Virus record (IMG/VR): IMGVR_UViG_3300043540_000087
Span: 1 to 33,852 of that record
Origin: a virus
Direction: 5' to 3' (one strand)
Length of the DNA stretch: 33,852 bases
Both the position numbers and the translations under genes were made by a program. This document shows, piece after piece, positions 12,101-20,283 of the stretch (the stretch's first letter is position 1; the number at the start of each line of letters is the position of its first letter). Below the pieces are notes generated by a model. It ran no database searches. It was given only the letters and a program-made list of their open reading frames with translations, and had not been told where the DNA came from.

Positions 12101-12129
12101 TTGAACGAGGATTAATCATATGGTTTAAT
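12101..12129 (+). promoter_or_regulatory. Divergent immunity promoters and operator
   Basis: Plus strand: -35 TTGAAC (12101-12106), 17 bp spacer, -10 TTTAAT (12124-12129). The Cro-like ATG at 12138 is only 8 bases further, so the mRNA is probably leaderless. Minus strand: -10 TATGAT (12115-12120) with no good -35 (CTTCAT at 12138-12143), like an activator-dependent repressor-maintenance promoter. Both -10 elements lie in one imperfect palindrome, ATTAATCATATGGTTTAAT (12111-12129), centred on CATATG, the likely operator. Confidence 0.72.
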
Positions 12130-12137
12130 CGTGCGCC

Positions 12138-12413
12138 ATGAAGCTAGCCGCCTTTCTGAAGCGATTCAGCCCCGACGAGCGCGCCGATTTTGCGCTCGCC
12201 GTCGGGACAACCATCGGGCACCTGAACAACGTCGCCTATGGCATGCGCACGGCCTCGGCAGCCCTCACGCGCAGCGTGGCCGGCAGGACGGGCCGCGAGG
12301 TCGCCGAGTGGGACCTCCGGCCTCACGACTGGCACCTGATCTGGCCCGAGCTGATCGGCGCCGAGGGCGCGCCGGCGGTCCCCGCGTCCCAGGAGCTGAC
12401 CGATGCCGCATGA
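12138..12413 (+). CDS. Cro/YdaS-like DNA-binding protein
   Basis: 91 residues. It begins MKLAAFLKRFSPDERADFAL and continues with an HTH in which GTTIGHLNNVAYGMRTASAA is the turn and recognition helix. The C-terminal WDLRPHDWHLIWPELIG is the block typical of YdaS-family phage Cro-like proteins. It is the first gene of the early-right operon, divergent from the repressor, and should compete for the same operator to favour lytic growth. The start is set by the promoter: the ATG lies at or just after the expected transcription start. Confidence 0.8.
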   Translation: MKLAAFLKRFSPDERADFALAVGTTIGHLNNVAYGMRTASAALTRSVAGRTGREVAEWDLRPHDWHLIWPELIGAEGAPAVPASQELTDAA

Positions 12414-12526
12414 ATCGCAGGCTACTGCGGCGTGCCGCTCGCCTTTTCGTTGCCATGCCGCATGGTCGCCGCGCGCGGCGGCGCCGGCAATGTCACCCGT
12501 TTTCCAGGTCTGCTAGGAGTTCCCCG

Positions 12527-12994
12527 ATGGACATCACCCTCGCCCTGCAGCGCGCCGTGCGCGGCTATGTGCACGGCACCGCCGCGCTGGCCGCGCAGAT
12601 GGGCATGAGCGCGACGAGCCTGTCGCACAAGGTCAGCCCGACGTACCTGACGGCGCATTGCAGCCCGGAAGAGATCGTCGAGATCATGGACATCACCGGC
12701 GACGACGGCCCGCTCGAGGCCATGGCCGCGGCGCGCGGCAAGCTGCTGCTCAACGCGCCGTCGCTGGGCGACGAGGGCGGCGAGGCCTCGCGCGTGCTGG
12801 CCGAGACGGTGCGCGAGTTCGGCGCCTTCGTCGGCGAGGTCGCGGGCGACCTGGCCGACGGCAAGATCACGCGCACCGAGCTCGAACGCATCGAGCGCGA
12901 GGGCGCTCTGGCGCTGGCGTCCATCCACGCGCTGCTGCGGCTCACCGAACGCATGCACCGGGCCGCGGCCCCGCACGGCGGCGCCCACCCGTGA
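12527..12994 (+). CDS. CII-type phage regulatory protein (CP76-like)
   Basis: 155 residues; ATG at 12527 with AGGAG at 12514-12518. The N-terminus MDITLALQRAVRGYVHGTAA followed by LAAQMGMSATSLSHKVSP and YLTAHCSPEEIVEIMDITGD matches the phage regulatory protein CII family (an HTH fold in which a variable C-terminal helix mediates oligomerisation). In related phages it activates transcription for establishing lysogeny or regulates replication genes. The long helical end (FGAFVGEVAGDLADG, RTELERIEREGALALASIHA) agrees. The 113 bases before it (12414-12526) hold no gene or clear promoter. Confidence 0.75.
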   Translation: MDITLALQRAVRGYVHGTAALAAQMGMSATSLSHKVSPTYLTAHCSPEEIVEIMDITGDDGPLEAMAAARGKLLLNAPSLGDEGGEASRVLAETVREFGAFVGEVAGDLADGKITRTELERIEREGALALASIHALLRLTERMHRAAAPHGGAHP

Positions 12995-13299
12995 GGCCGC
13001 CGGGCGAGATCCGCCAGGCGCTGGCCCAGGCGGCCGAGGCGCTGGTGCGCGAGGGCGGCGCCGCGTCGTGGCGCGACATGGCCGAGCGCGCCGGCGTGGG
13101 CTACCACGTCGCGAAGGTGACGGTGAACAACATGGTGCGCGCCGGCGTGTTGCAGCAGGCGGGCGTGGACAAGCGCGCCCATTCGAACCGCTGGGTTCGG
13201 CTGTACGAGCCGGGGCTGAACTGGGCCACCGAGTCGACGGGCTGCGACCTGGCCGAGGTCACGCGCAGCTGGGCGGCCGGCGCCGGCCGAAAGTCATGA
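12991..13299 (+). CDS. Winged-helix DNA-binding protein
   Basis: 102 residues from a GTG at 12991 (GTGA overlap). The segment SWRDMAERAGVGYHVAKVTV followed by NNMVRAGVLQQAG and WVRLYEP is a winged helix-turn-helix (helix, turn, recognition helix, wing). It sits immediately before the replicative primase/helicase, so origin binding or replication control is plausible (inference). It is linked to the next gene by a six-codon frame, MTRRRH, at 13296-13316, which overlaps both neighbours and may couple translation. Confidence 0.6.
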   Translation: MRPPGEIRQALAQAAEALVREGGAASWRDMAERAGVGYHVAKVTVNNMVRAGVLQQAGVDKRAHSNRWVRLYEPGLNWATESTGCDLAEVTRSWAAGAGRKS

Positions 13300-13315
13300 C
13301 GCGCCGCCGGCACTG

Positions 13316-15928
13316 ATGTCTCAACCCATCGACTTCGTCGGCCTGGCCGCGGCGCTGCTCGACCGCGCGCACGAGCTGGTGCCGCGCTGGCTGCCGGCCG
13401 GCGTGGAGCGCGCGGGGCGTTGGTACATCGGCGACTTCGACGGCCACGATGGCGAGAGCGCCAACGTCAACCTGCGCACCGGCCAGTGGATCGACAACGG
13501 CGCGCCCGACGAAGACGTCGGCGGCGACCTGATCAGCCTGTACGCGCGCATCCACGGCCTGGGCAATGGCGAGGCAGCGCGCGAGCTGATGCAGCAGCTC
13601 GGCTGGGAGCGGCCGGCGCCAGCGAAGCGTGCCTCGCAGGCGTCTGCACCGGCTGCGGAGCCGGCCGCGGACGATTCAACGCCGGCCGACCCGGCCGAGG
13701 TGCCGGCGCAGCGGGGCAAGGCGGGGCGGTGGCGCTCGGTGCTGCCGGTGCCGCCGCATGCGCCGGTGCCGCAGCGGTTCCGCATGTCGTTCAAAGACCG
13801 CAAGGCCGACGAGTGGGTCGAGCTCGAGGCGGTGCGCACCTGGGAGTACGTGTTCGACGGCGAGCGCTTCGGGTACGTGGCGCGCTTCGAGCGCGTGAAT
13901 TCGAAGGGCGAGCCGGTCAAGGACACGCTGCCCTACACCTGGTGCCAGGACACGCAGGACGCGCGCGGCAGCCAGCGCTGGCACTGGAAGCAGTGGGAGG
14001 CGCCGCGGCCGCTGTACGTGCCGGCCACGCTGCTCAGCGGCGAGCCGGGCCGGGTGCCGGTGGTGATCGTGGAGGGCGAGAAGTGCGCCGAGGCCGGGCA
14101 CCAGTTGCTCGGGCACGAGTTCGATTTCGTGAGCTGGCCAGGTGGCTGCAAGGCCTGGACGCTGGCGCGCTGGAGCTGGCTGATGGGCCGCACGGTGTAC
14201 CTGTGGCCCGACGCCGACGCCCAGCGGCAGCGGCTGACGAAGGACGAGCGCGAGCGCGGCGTCAGCCCCGACACCAAGCCGGTGATGCCGCTGGACCGGC
14301 AGCCGGGCTACCAGGCGATGGTGGGCATCGGGCAGCTGCTGCTGGCCGAGCATGGCTGCACGGTATACATGCTGCCGATGGACGCGCCTGGAGCGCGGCC
14401 CGACGGCTGGGACATCGCCGACGCGGTGGCCGACGGCTGGGACGCGGCGCGCGTGCGGGACCACATCCGCGCCGCGACGGCCTTCGTCGCGCCGAGCGAC
14501 GCCGCGCGCGCAAAGGCCGCACCGACCCCTTCGACCGCTGGCGCGAGCGATGACGACGCGGCGCTGCTGTGGCGCGACAAGCTGCTGATCAGCGGCACGG
14601 GCGCGATCCGCCCGGTGCGCGAGAACGTGGTGTTGGCGCTCGACGGGCTGCCGGCCGACGGCCTGCTAGGCATTCCGGACGCGCAGGGGCTGATCGCCTT
14701 CAACGACTTCACCAACGACGTGGTGAAGCTGCGCGAAGCGCCCTGGGGAACGCCGGCCGGGCCTTGGGGCGAAGAGGACGAGCTCGAGCTGGGCAATTGG
14801 CTGGTGCGCACGCACTGGCTGCCCAGCATGCCGCGCGGCACGCTCGAAGAAGCCGTGGCGATGGTGGCCAAGCGGCACCGCTTCCACCCGGTGCGCAAGT
14901 ACCTGGAGGGCGTGCGCGCCAGCTGGGATGGCGAGCCGCGGCTGCGCTCGTGGCTGCGCAGGGTATGCCTGGTGGAGGACGAGTGGGACGATGCCGACCC
15001 GCTGCAGCAGTACCTGGCGCGCGTGGGCACGTGGCTGGTGATGGCGCTGTGCGCGCGCGTGCTGACGCCGGGCTGCAAGTTTGACTACATGGTGATCTTC
15101 GAGGGCGCGCAGGGCGTGGGCAAGAGCACGCTGGCGCGCATCCTCGGCGGCGACTATTTCGCCGACACCGGCCTGGTGCTGGGCGACAAGGACAGCTACC
15201 AGAACCTGCAGGGCGTGCTGGTTTACGAGTGGGGTGAGCTGGATTCGCTGACCAAGGCGCAGGTGACGCAGGTCAAGCAGTTCATCAGCTCGGCGAAGGA
15301 CCGGTTTCGCGCGAGCTTCGACCGGCGGCCGCGCGACTACCCGCGCCAGGTGGTGTTCATCGGCACGACGAACGAAGACCACTATCTCACCGACCCGACA
15401 GGCAACCGCCGCTTCTGGCCGGTGCGCGTGACGCGCGCGATCGACCTGGACTGGGTGCGCGCGAACCGCGACCAGCTTTTCGCCGAGGCGATGCACCACG
15501 TCGACGCCGGCCAGCGCTTCCACCCGACGGCGCGCGAGCAGCGCGAGCTGTTCGAGCCGCAGCAGCAGCAGCGCCAGATCGAGAACGCGATCGCAGCGGC
15601 CGTGCTGCGCTACCTGTACGACGAACACCAGCGCGTGAGCATGCACGGCGAGAACGGCACGCTGGTCAAAGAGATCAGCGCGCCCGAGCTGCTGAACCGG
15701 CTGGGCATCAGTGTGGACAAGCAGACGCACGTGCTGCTGCGCCAGGTGACGGCCGCACTGCGCAGCGCCGGCTGGACGCGCTTCAGGTCCAGCCGCGGCG
15801 ACAGGCCGTGGATGTTCAGGCGACCCACCCATGAGCCGCTGCGTGCCGATGCCGGCGCCAGCGATGTTTCAACGCGCCCGACGCAGGGCGCTGCAACCCC
15901 GGAAACCGCAGATGCCTGCCCGTTCTGA
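13316..15928 (+). CDS. Primase-helicase with Toprim and VirE domains
   Basis: 870 residues. Residues 1-110 form an N-terminal domain with WYIGDFDGHDGESANVNLRT. A Pro/Ala linker follows. A Toprim-like region (about 245-300) has VVIVEGEKCAEAG (acidic Glu) and YLWPDADAQ (D-x-D). The VirE P-loop ATPase (about 480-745) shows Walker A EGAQGVGKST (residues 596-605), Walker B-like VYEWGELDSL, a sensor IGTTNEDHY and the arginine segment DPTGNRRFWPV. Such proteins prime and unwind DNA for phage replication, replacing separate primase and DnaB-like helicase. It is the only replication gene visible. The last ~45 residues are disordered. Confidence 0.88.
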   Translation: MSQPIDFVGLAAALLDRAHELVPRWLPAGVERAGRWYIGDFDGHDGESANVNLRTGQWIDNGAPDEDVGGDLISLYARIHGLGNGEAARELMQQLGWERPAPAKRASQASAPAAEPAADDSTPADPAEVPAQRGKAGRWRSVLPVPPHAPVPQRFRMSFKDRKADEWVELEAVRTWEYVFDGERFGYVARFERVNSKGEPVKDTLPYTWCQDTQDARGSQRWHWKQWEAPRPLYVPATLLSGEPGRVPVVIVEGEKCAEAGHQLLGHEFDFVSWPGGCKAWTLARWSWLMGRTVYLWPDADAQRQRLTKDERERGVSPDTKPVMPLDRQPGYQAMVGIGQLLLAEHGCTVYMLPMDAPGARPDGWDIADAVADGWDAARVRDHIRAATAFVAPSDAARAKAAPTPSTAGASDDDAALLWRDKLLISGTGAIRPVRENVVLALDGLPADGLLGIPDAQGLIAFNDFTNDVVKLREAPWGTPAGPWGEEDELELGNWLVRTHWLPSMPRGTLEEAVAMVAKRHRFHPVRKYLEGVRASWDGEPRLRSWLRRVCLVEDEWDDADPLQQYLARVGTWLVMALCARVLTPGCKFDYMVIFEGAQGVGKSTLARILGGDYFADTGLVLGDKDSYQNLQGVLVYEWGELDSLTKAQVTQVKQFISSAKDRFRASFDRRPRDYPRQVVFIGTTNEDHYLTDPTGNRRFWPVRVTRAIDLDWVRANRDQLFAEAMHHVDAGQRFHPTAREQRELFEPQQQQRQIENAIAAAVLRYLYDEHQRVSMHGENGTLVKEISAPELLNRLGISVDKQTHVLLRQVTAALRSAGWTRFRSSRGDRPWMFRRPTHEPLRADAGASDVSTRPTQGAATPETADACPF

Positions 15929-16214
15929 CCAGCGATCGCGATGCGCCGCGGAAAAGGTCGGGGCAGGAGCGGCTGCGCCTATGTGATCGGCAGCGACCTG
16001 GCGCACCAGGACTTCTGCGATGTCCACGTGTCCACGTGTTTGCAGTGAGCGCTCGGCGCTGTGCCAGTTGGCCAGCCGGGAGTTCCGGGCGGAGCCTTGG
16101 CCGTGATCGTCCAGATGTCTGCAAGGCAGCGCCGGCGGGCGGGGGTGCGAGCGCTCAGGCGCGTGCGCGCGAGGGTCTGTGTATCTCAGGTGTCAATGAA
16201 GGACGGTAGGACAG
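15929..16214 (+). other. 286-base gap between replication gene and accessory genes
   Basis: The gap has one candidate micro-ORF (15941-16048) and a short tandem repeat, GTCCACGT twice (16022-16037). The remaining ~165 bases (16049-16214) are GC-rich with no convincing promoter or hairpin; a GTAGGACAG ribosome site (16206-16214) belongs to the next gene. Longer frames through the region look like shadows. Confidence 0.5.
15941..16048 (+). CDS. Possible 35-residue protein
   Basis: ATG at 15941, 12 bases after the preceding stop, encodes a basic start (MRRGKGRGRSGCAYVIGSD) and a Cys/His end (HQDFCDVHVSTCLQ). Three Cys and two His could bind zinc. No ribosome site better than GATCGCG precedes it, and I know no family, so this is tentative. 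Confidence 0.3.
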   Translation: MRRGKGRGRSGCAYVIGSDLAHQDFCDVHVSTCLQ

Positions 16215-16505
16215 ATGGACAAGGCAACGAACCGATGGAGCTGGCTGCCGGCCATGATGCCGGGCGTGGCGCGGCTGATGGCCGAGAAGCGGACGCAGTT
16301 CGGTGCGGCGCACGTGGCCGAGTGCTGGCGGCGCGGCGTAGTGCTCGGCGAGCCCAACTGGTTCTATGCACGCGAAGGCGCGATCGCGGTCGGCACACCG
16401 TTCGAGGATGATCCAGCCCTGGCTGAGGCGGCGCTGCCGACCTATACCCGCGCCCAGGCGCTGCTGGTGATGCGCGACCCGGAGGCGATCCATGGCGCGC
16501 ATTGA
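16215..16505 (+). CDS. Conserved phage protein upstream of the antiterminator
   Basis: 96 residues; ATG at 16215 after AGGACAG. Sequence blocks NRWSWLPAMMPGVARLMAEK, FGAAHVAECWRRGVVLGEPN and WFYAREGAIAVGTPF recur in phages of this type directly before the Q-like gene. The Trp-rich pattern is distinctive but the role is unknown. It overlaps the next gene by 14 bases. Confidence 0.65.
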   Translation: MDKATNRWSWLPAMMPGVARLMAEKRTQFGAAHVAECWRRGVVLGEPNWFYAREGAIAVGTPFEDDPALAEAALPTYTRAQALLVMRDPEAIHGAH

Positions 16506-16920
16506 CTGGATCGAACAGCGGCTGCAGAACTGGGCGCGCTGGAAACTGGCGCGCGGTGGCGATGGCGAGCTTGGCTATGCCCAGGTCGACCTGCACGCGG
16601 CCGACGCCGGCCGAAGTGGCTATGTCACGGCGACGATCCCGATCAGCGACGTCGAGGCCAGCGACACCGACGAGGCGGTCGCACGCCTGTACCCTGGTGG
16701 TCTCAGGTTGACGGTGCTCGAGGTGTACGTCGGCCGCGGCGGCATCAAGGACAAGGCCAAGCGCCTGGCCTGCAGCGAGGCGACGATCCACGCGCGCATC
16801 GACCACGCGCACCGGCAGCTGGCCGACCACTTCCTGGCGCAGGCCGACAAGCGCCGGCGCGAGCGCGAGCGCGTCGAGGCGACGATTGCCGCCGGTCGCC
16901 CGGGTGGTTTTACTCCATAG
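16492..16920 (+). CDS. Q-like late antiterminator (putative)
   Basis: 142 residues. The order of elements fits phage antitermination proteins of the Q type: an N-terminal ARIDWIEQRLQNWARWKLAR, a central IPISDVEASDTDEAVARLYP, and a C-terminal HTH, GGIKDKAKRLACSEATIHAR, with a basic helical end. Q-type proteins load on RNA polymerase near the late promoter so that it passes terminators. Here a 12 bp stem-loop and the whole late operon follow directly, which supports the assignment. A sigma-like regulator is the alternative. Confidence 0.62.
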   Translation: MARIDWIEQRLQNWARWKLARGGDGELGYAQVDLHAADAGRSGYVTATIPISDVEASDTDEAVARLYPGGLRLTVLEVYVGRGGIKDKAKRLACSEATIHARIDHAHRQLADHFLAQADKRRRERERVEATIAAGRPGGFTP

Positions 16921-16963
16921 AGCAAACCGGTACATTTCAGGCACTCTGTGTGACGGTTTCCCA

Positions 16964-17000
16964 GCAGCGCCCCGGTCGATTCATTCGCCCGGGGCGCTGC
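16964..17000 (+). terminator. Strong stem-loop between the Q-like gene and the late operon
   Basis: Perfect 12 bp stem GCAGCGCCCCGG (16964-16975) / CCGGGGCGCTGC (16989-17000) with a 13-base loop, followed by GCATTT rather than a long T run. It could end early transcripts and be overridden by the Q-like protein encoded just upstream. The weak T tract means terminator strength is uncertain; it could also be a control hairpin. Confidence 0.55.
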
Positions 17001-17019
17001 GCATTTGGGTGTGGGCAAC

Positions 17020-17613
17020 GTGAAGATCGACGTCCGCGACAACATCGACGAGTTCCTGGCCGGCTTGAACCGCTACAGCCAGGACGCCGTCGAGCAGGCG
17101 ATCCCGCGTGCGCTGAACCGCACCGGCACGATGGCGATCACCGCCACGTCGCGCGAGATCCGCGCACAGGGCTACAACTTCAAGGCCGCAGAAATCAAGG
17201 CGGCAGTGAAGATGTCAAAGGCGAATCGCGCTCGATTGGTGACGACGCTGCGCGTGTCGAGGCAGACCAAGAGTTTGATGGCATTCGGCGCCACGCAGAC
17301 CAGCCAAGGCGTTCGCGTCAAGGTGCATGGCGCGGCGAAAGTCATCAGGCACGCGTTCATCGGGCAGTTGCGCAATGGCAGGCTCGGCGTGTACGTTGAG
17401 GACAAGACCGCCGGCAAGACCGTGTTGCGCACGATGCCGCATTCCAAAGGCGGCGGCAAGGGCGGCTGGCACGACTACCCGGTGCGCAAGCTGAACGGCC
17501 CGAGCGTAGGCGGGGTGTACGGCACCGATCGCATCCAGAGCACGGTGGTGCGGGTCGTCAAAGAGACCTTCGACGCGCGCCTGGCGCATGAACTCAGGCA
17601 TCTCTCCCGCTGA
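17020..17613 (+). CDS. Minor tail protein Z-like (tail completion)
   Basis: 197 residues using GTG at 17020; GTG 17011 and TTG 17005 are in-frame alternatives. It begins MKIDVRDNIDEFLAGLNRYS, then AIPRALNRTGTMAITATSRE with a basic mid-part (KMSKANRARLVTTLRVSRQ) and VRVKVHGAAKVIRHAFIG. This is the pattern of lambda gpZ-type prophage minor tail proteins, which act at the tail-head junction. In lambda-like maps this gene lies between head and tail genes; here it comes before the terminase, and no Z-like gene lies in the usual place. Confidence 0.68.
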   Translation: MKIDVRDNIDEFLAGLNRYSQDAVEQAIPRALNRTGTMAITATSREIRAQGYNFKAAEIKAAVKMSKANRARLVTTLRVSRQTKSLMAFGATQTSQGVRVKVHGAAKVIRHAFIGQLRNGRLGVYVEDKTAGKTVLRTMPHSKGGGKGGWHDYPVRKLNGPSVGGVYGTDRIQSTVVRVVKETFDARLAHELRHLSR

Positions 17614-17710
17614 AATCGGCGGGTCCTTTCCAGCCGCGGAAATCGCGCAGTCCATGACCCCGAAATTCGCCTAGTTTCGAGAGGTGCTGGGGGGGTATAG
17701 GTCCACCACG
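17614..17710 (+). other. Non-coding stretch before the terminase; possible cos region
   Basis: 97 bases between the Z-like gene and TerS. The stretch has several AAATCGCG / AAATTCGCC / TTTCGAGA-type short motifs and a seven-G run (17691-17697) just before TATAGG. In Nu1-type phages cos lies immediately upstream of TerS, so this is the place to expect it, but I cannot identify a cut site from sequence alone. Confidence 0.3.
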
Positions 17711-18328
17711 ATGCCCACCCAGCAACAGATCGCAGCCCATCTCGACCTGAGCCAGAAGGCGGTCAGCGAGCTGATGAGCGAGCTGGCGATCGACTGGAAG
17801 AAGGCGTCGATCGACGAGATCCGCGTGGCCTACGTGCGCCGGCTGCGCGCGGTGGCGGCGGGGCACAAGTCGAGCAGTGGCGACGACCTGGTGCGAGAAC
17901 GCGTCGAGAACGAGAAGCTCGACCGACAGATGAAAGAGCTGCAGCTGGCCGAGAAGAAGGGCCAGCTGGTGAACGTCGAGCAGCTCGAGCCGATGCTGGT
18001 GCAGATGGTCGTCGCCTTCCGCACCGAACTGATCACCCGCGACGACAAGCTGAAGGCAGCGCTGGACGCACTCCACGGCATCGACGTCGACCTGCAGATC
18101 CTGAACGAACACACCCATGACGCCCTCGAGCAGCTTGCCAGATACGACCCCGAGCGCGCTGGCGCTCGTGCGTCGGGTGGTGTCGAGGGTGGCTCCGGCG
18201 CGTCGGATGACGACGACGGCCTGGGCCAGGCAGTTCCGCCGGCTCAGCCCGAAGGCAACGGCGCTGCCGGGCCGCTACAACCCGGACCTGACGCCCTGGG
18301 TCCCGCTGATCCACAAGGCCCTCGATGA
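17711..18328 (+). CDS. Terminase small subunit (Nu1-like)
   Basis: 205 residues from ATG 17711; an in-frame GTG at 17684 would add nine residues. The N-terminal winged HTH (TQQQIAAHLDLSQKAVSELM) is followed by IDEIRVAYVRRLRAVAAG and a charged helix (LVRERVENEKLDRQMKELQL), the Nu1/DUF1441-type order. The protein recognises the packaging site and recruits the large subunit. The last ~55 residues are Gly/Pro/Asp-rich and overlap the start of TerL in another frame by 212 bases. Confidence 0.78.
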   Translation: MPTQQQIAAHLDLSQKAVSELMSELAIDWKKASIDEIRVAYVRRLRAVAAGHKSSSGDDLVRERVENEKLDRQMKELQLAEKKGQLVNVEQLEPMLVQMVVAFRTELITRDDKLKAALDALHGIDVDLQILNEHTHDALEQLARYDPERAGARASGGVEGGSGASDDDDGLGQAVPPAQPEGNGAAGPLQPGPDALGPADPQGPR

Positions 18329-20279
18329 CCCGCGCGTCTTCGAAGTCGTCTGCTGCAAGTCGGCCCAGGTGGCCTGGACGGACGGCGTCTTGCTGAACTA
18401 CCTCGGCCGGCGCATCGACATCGACCCGTGCCCAATCATCCTGATGTTCCCGAAGGAAGGTGACGCCAAAGCCTTCGACCGCGAGAAGTTCACGCCGATG
18501 GTCGAGGTGACGCCGTGCCTGGCCGAGAAGATCCCGGTGCACCGCACGCGGCACCGCGACAACAACTGGGACTACAAGGGCTTCCCCGGCGGCTTCCTCA
18601 AGTTCGTCGGCTCGAACAGCGCCGGCAGCGTGAAGAGCACGCCGGCGCCCGTGGTCGGCGTCGAGGAGCCCGACGACGCCAACACCAACGTCAAGCAGCA
18701 GGGCGACACCATCGCGCTGCTGCGCGAGCGGCTCAAGACCTACTCGCGGCGCAAGATGATCTTCGGCGGCACGCCCACGATCGACGGCTTCAGCCGGATC
18801 TGGTCGGCCTACCAAGGCAGCGACCAGCGCAAGTTCTGGGTGCCGTGCCCGAGCTGCAACGAGTACCAGGTGCTGACCTGGGACCGCGTCACCTGGACGC
18901 ATGACGCGGCCTTCCGTCACGAAGTCTTTGGCCACGCCCGCCCAGAGACCGCGCGCTACAGCTGCGCGCACTGCGGCGCCTTGTGGACCGACCTCGAGAA
19001 GAACCGCGCCGTGCGCAGGCTCGAAGAGCGTGCCGGCGCCGCCTTCTACGGCGTGGCGGGCTTCTGGATCAACGAGCTCTACAGCCCGTTCCCGGGCTCG
19101 CAGATGGCCAAGCTGGTCGAAAAGCGCCTGGCCGCCGAGCACGCGCTCGCCGCCGGCGACGACACCAAGCTGCGCAGCTTCCGCAACAACAGCGAGGGCT
19201 TGCCCTACGCCTACCGCAGCACCGTGCCCTCGGCCGACAAGCTGCGCGAGCGCGCCGAGGACTACGCCGAACTCACCGTGCCCTGGGGCGGCCTGGTCCT
19301 CACCTGCGGCGTCGACGTGCAGCACAACCGCCTGGCCGTGGTCATCCGCGCCTGGGGTCGCGGCGAGGAGAGCTGGCTCGTCTGGTGGGGCGAGATCCCC
19401 GGTCGCACGATGGTGCTGCAGTGGAACGACGACGGCAGCATCGACCGCCGCCAGTCCGGCGCCTGGGCCGAGCTCGACGACCTGCTGACGGGCTCCTTCC
19501 CGCATGCCAGCGGCGCCATGCTGCGCATCCGCGCCGGCACCGTCGACTCCGGCGACGGCCAGACCATGGACGCGGTCTACGGCTACGTGCGCCGCCGGCT
19601 GGACCGCGGCTTGATGCCCGGCAAGGGCGAGAGCCACGACCCGAAGAAGGACGTCTTCAGCCCGCCCAAGGTCAGCGTGGACTTCACCGGCCGCCACCGG
19701 CCACACCCGTCGGGCCTGCGCCCCTACATGGTCGGCACCCAGGTCGCGAAGGACCTGATCCTCGGCGTCGACGAGCAGGGCGGCCGCATCAAGCTCGAGG
19801 GAACGGGCCCTGGGCGCATGCACTGGTACCGTGGCGTGCGCCCCGACTACTGGGACCAGCTCACCGCCGAGGTCAAGGTCCCGCACAAGACGGTCAAGGG
19901 CCGCATGGTGTGGTCCTGCCAGGCCGGCCGGCGCAACGAGGCGCTGGACTGCGAGGTGATGGCGCTGCACGCCGCGCGCAGCGTGAAGCTGCAGCTCTGG
20001 CGCGATGACCGCTGGGCCGCCGAAGAGGCCGCGATCCAGCAGCCCGCGTTGTTCGGCAGCGAGCCCGCGGCGGTAACTCCGCCGCCGTCGTCCGCTGTCC
20101 AGACGTCTGAACTCGAAGGGGATAACCCGCCGCAGGCCGGCGCCAGCGATGGCGCGGAAGGGGGCACAAGGGACAAGCCGGCGGCTGGCCACCGCGAAAC
20201 CCCTCAGAAGGCCGCGGTGGTCGCCGCGCGGCCCGCAGCGCCCGCGCGTCGCGGCGGCTGGTCGGCAACGAAGTGGTGA
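18117..20279 (+). CDS. Terminase large subunit (GpA family)
   Basis: 720 residues from ATG 18117; ATG 18207 would give 690 and shorten the overlap with TerS. ATPase: CCKSAQVAWTDG (K81) is the GpA-type deviant Walker A, with Lys at the front as in lambda gpA KSARVGYS; PVVGVEEPDD is the Walker B region. Two Cys pairs, CPSC and CAHC (about 245 and 283), form the zinc site usual in this family. Nuclease acidic residues lie in LTCGVDVQHN and GTVDSGDGQ. It cuts concatemers and pumps DNA into the prohead. The final ~60 residues are disordered and Ala/Pro-rich. Confidence 0.92.
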   Translation: MTPSSSLPDTTPSALALVRRVVSRVAPARRMTTTAWARQFRRLSPKATALPGRYNPDLTPWVPLIHKALDDPRVFEVVCCKSAQVAWTDGVLLNYLGRRIDIDPCPIILMFPKEGDAKAFDREKFTPMVEVTPCLAEKIPVHRTRHRDNNWDYKGFPGGFLKFVGSNSAGSVKSTPAPVVGVEEPDDANTNVKQQGDTIALLRERLKTYSRRKMIFGGTPTIDGFSRIWSAYQGSDQRKFWVPCPSCNEYQVLTWDRVTWTHDAAFRHEVFGHARPETARYSCAHCGALWTDLEKNRAVRRLEERAGAAFYGVAGFWINELYSPFPGSQMAKLVEKRLAAEHALAAGDDTKLRSFRNNSEGLPYAYRSTVPSADKLRERAEDYAELTVPWGGLVLTCGVDVQHNRLAVVIRAWGRGEESWLVWWGEIPGRTMVLQWNDDGSIDRRQSGAWAELDDLLTGSFPHASGAMLRIRAGTVDSGDGQTMDAVYGYVRRRLDRGLMPGKGESHDPKKDVFSPPKVSVDFTGRHRPHPSGLRPYMVGTQVAKDLILGVDEQGGRIKLEGTGPGRMHWYRGVRPDYWDQLTAEVKVPHKTVKGRMVWSCQAGRRNEALDCEVMALHAARSVKLQLWRDDRWAAEEAAIQQPALFGSEPAAVTPPPSSAVQTSELEGDNPPQAGASDGAEGGTRDKPAAGHRETPQKAAVVAARPAAPARRGGWSATKW

Positions 20280-20283
20280 CCGC

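Noticed and set aside
12063-12119. Upstream start for the repressor at 12119
   Set aside because: The predicted -10 element TATGAT overlaps this ATG, so it would not be on the mRNA; the HTH domain starts well after the ATG at 12062.
14666-15832. 388-codon minus-strand frame opposite the primase-helicase
   Set aside because: No recognisable domain, and the + strand carries Walker A and B motifs over the same bases.
16061-16411. 116-codon + strand frame before the accessory gene
   Set aside because: Arg/Gly/Ala composition and overlap with the well-supported 16215-16505 gene show it is a shadow.
17639-17697. Defined cos cut site
   Set aside because: Short AT-containing motifs and a G run are present, but no paired nick sites or clear repeat array can be named from sequence alone.
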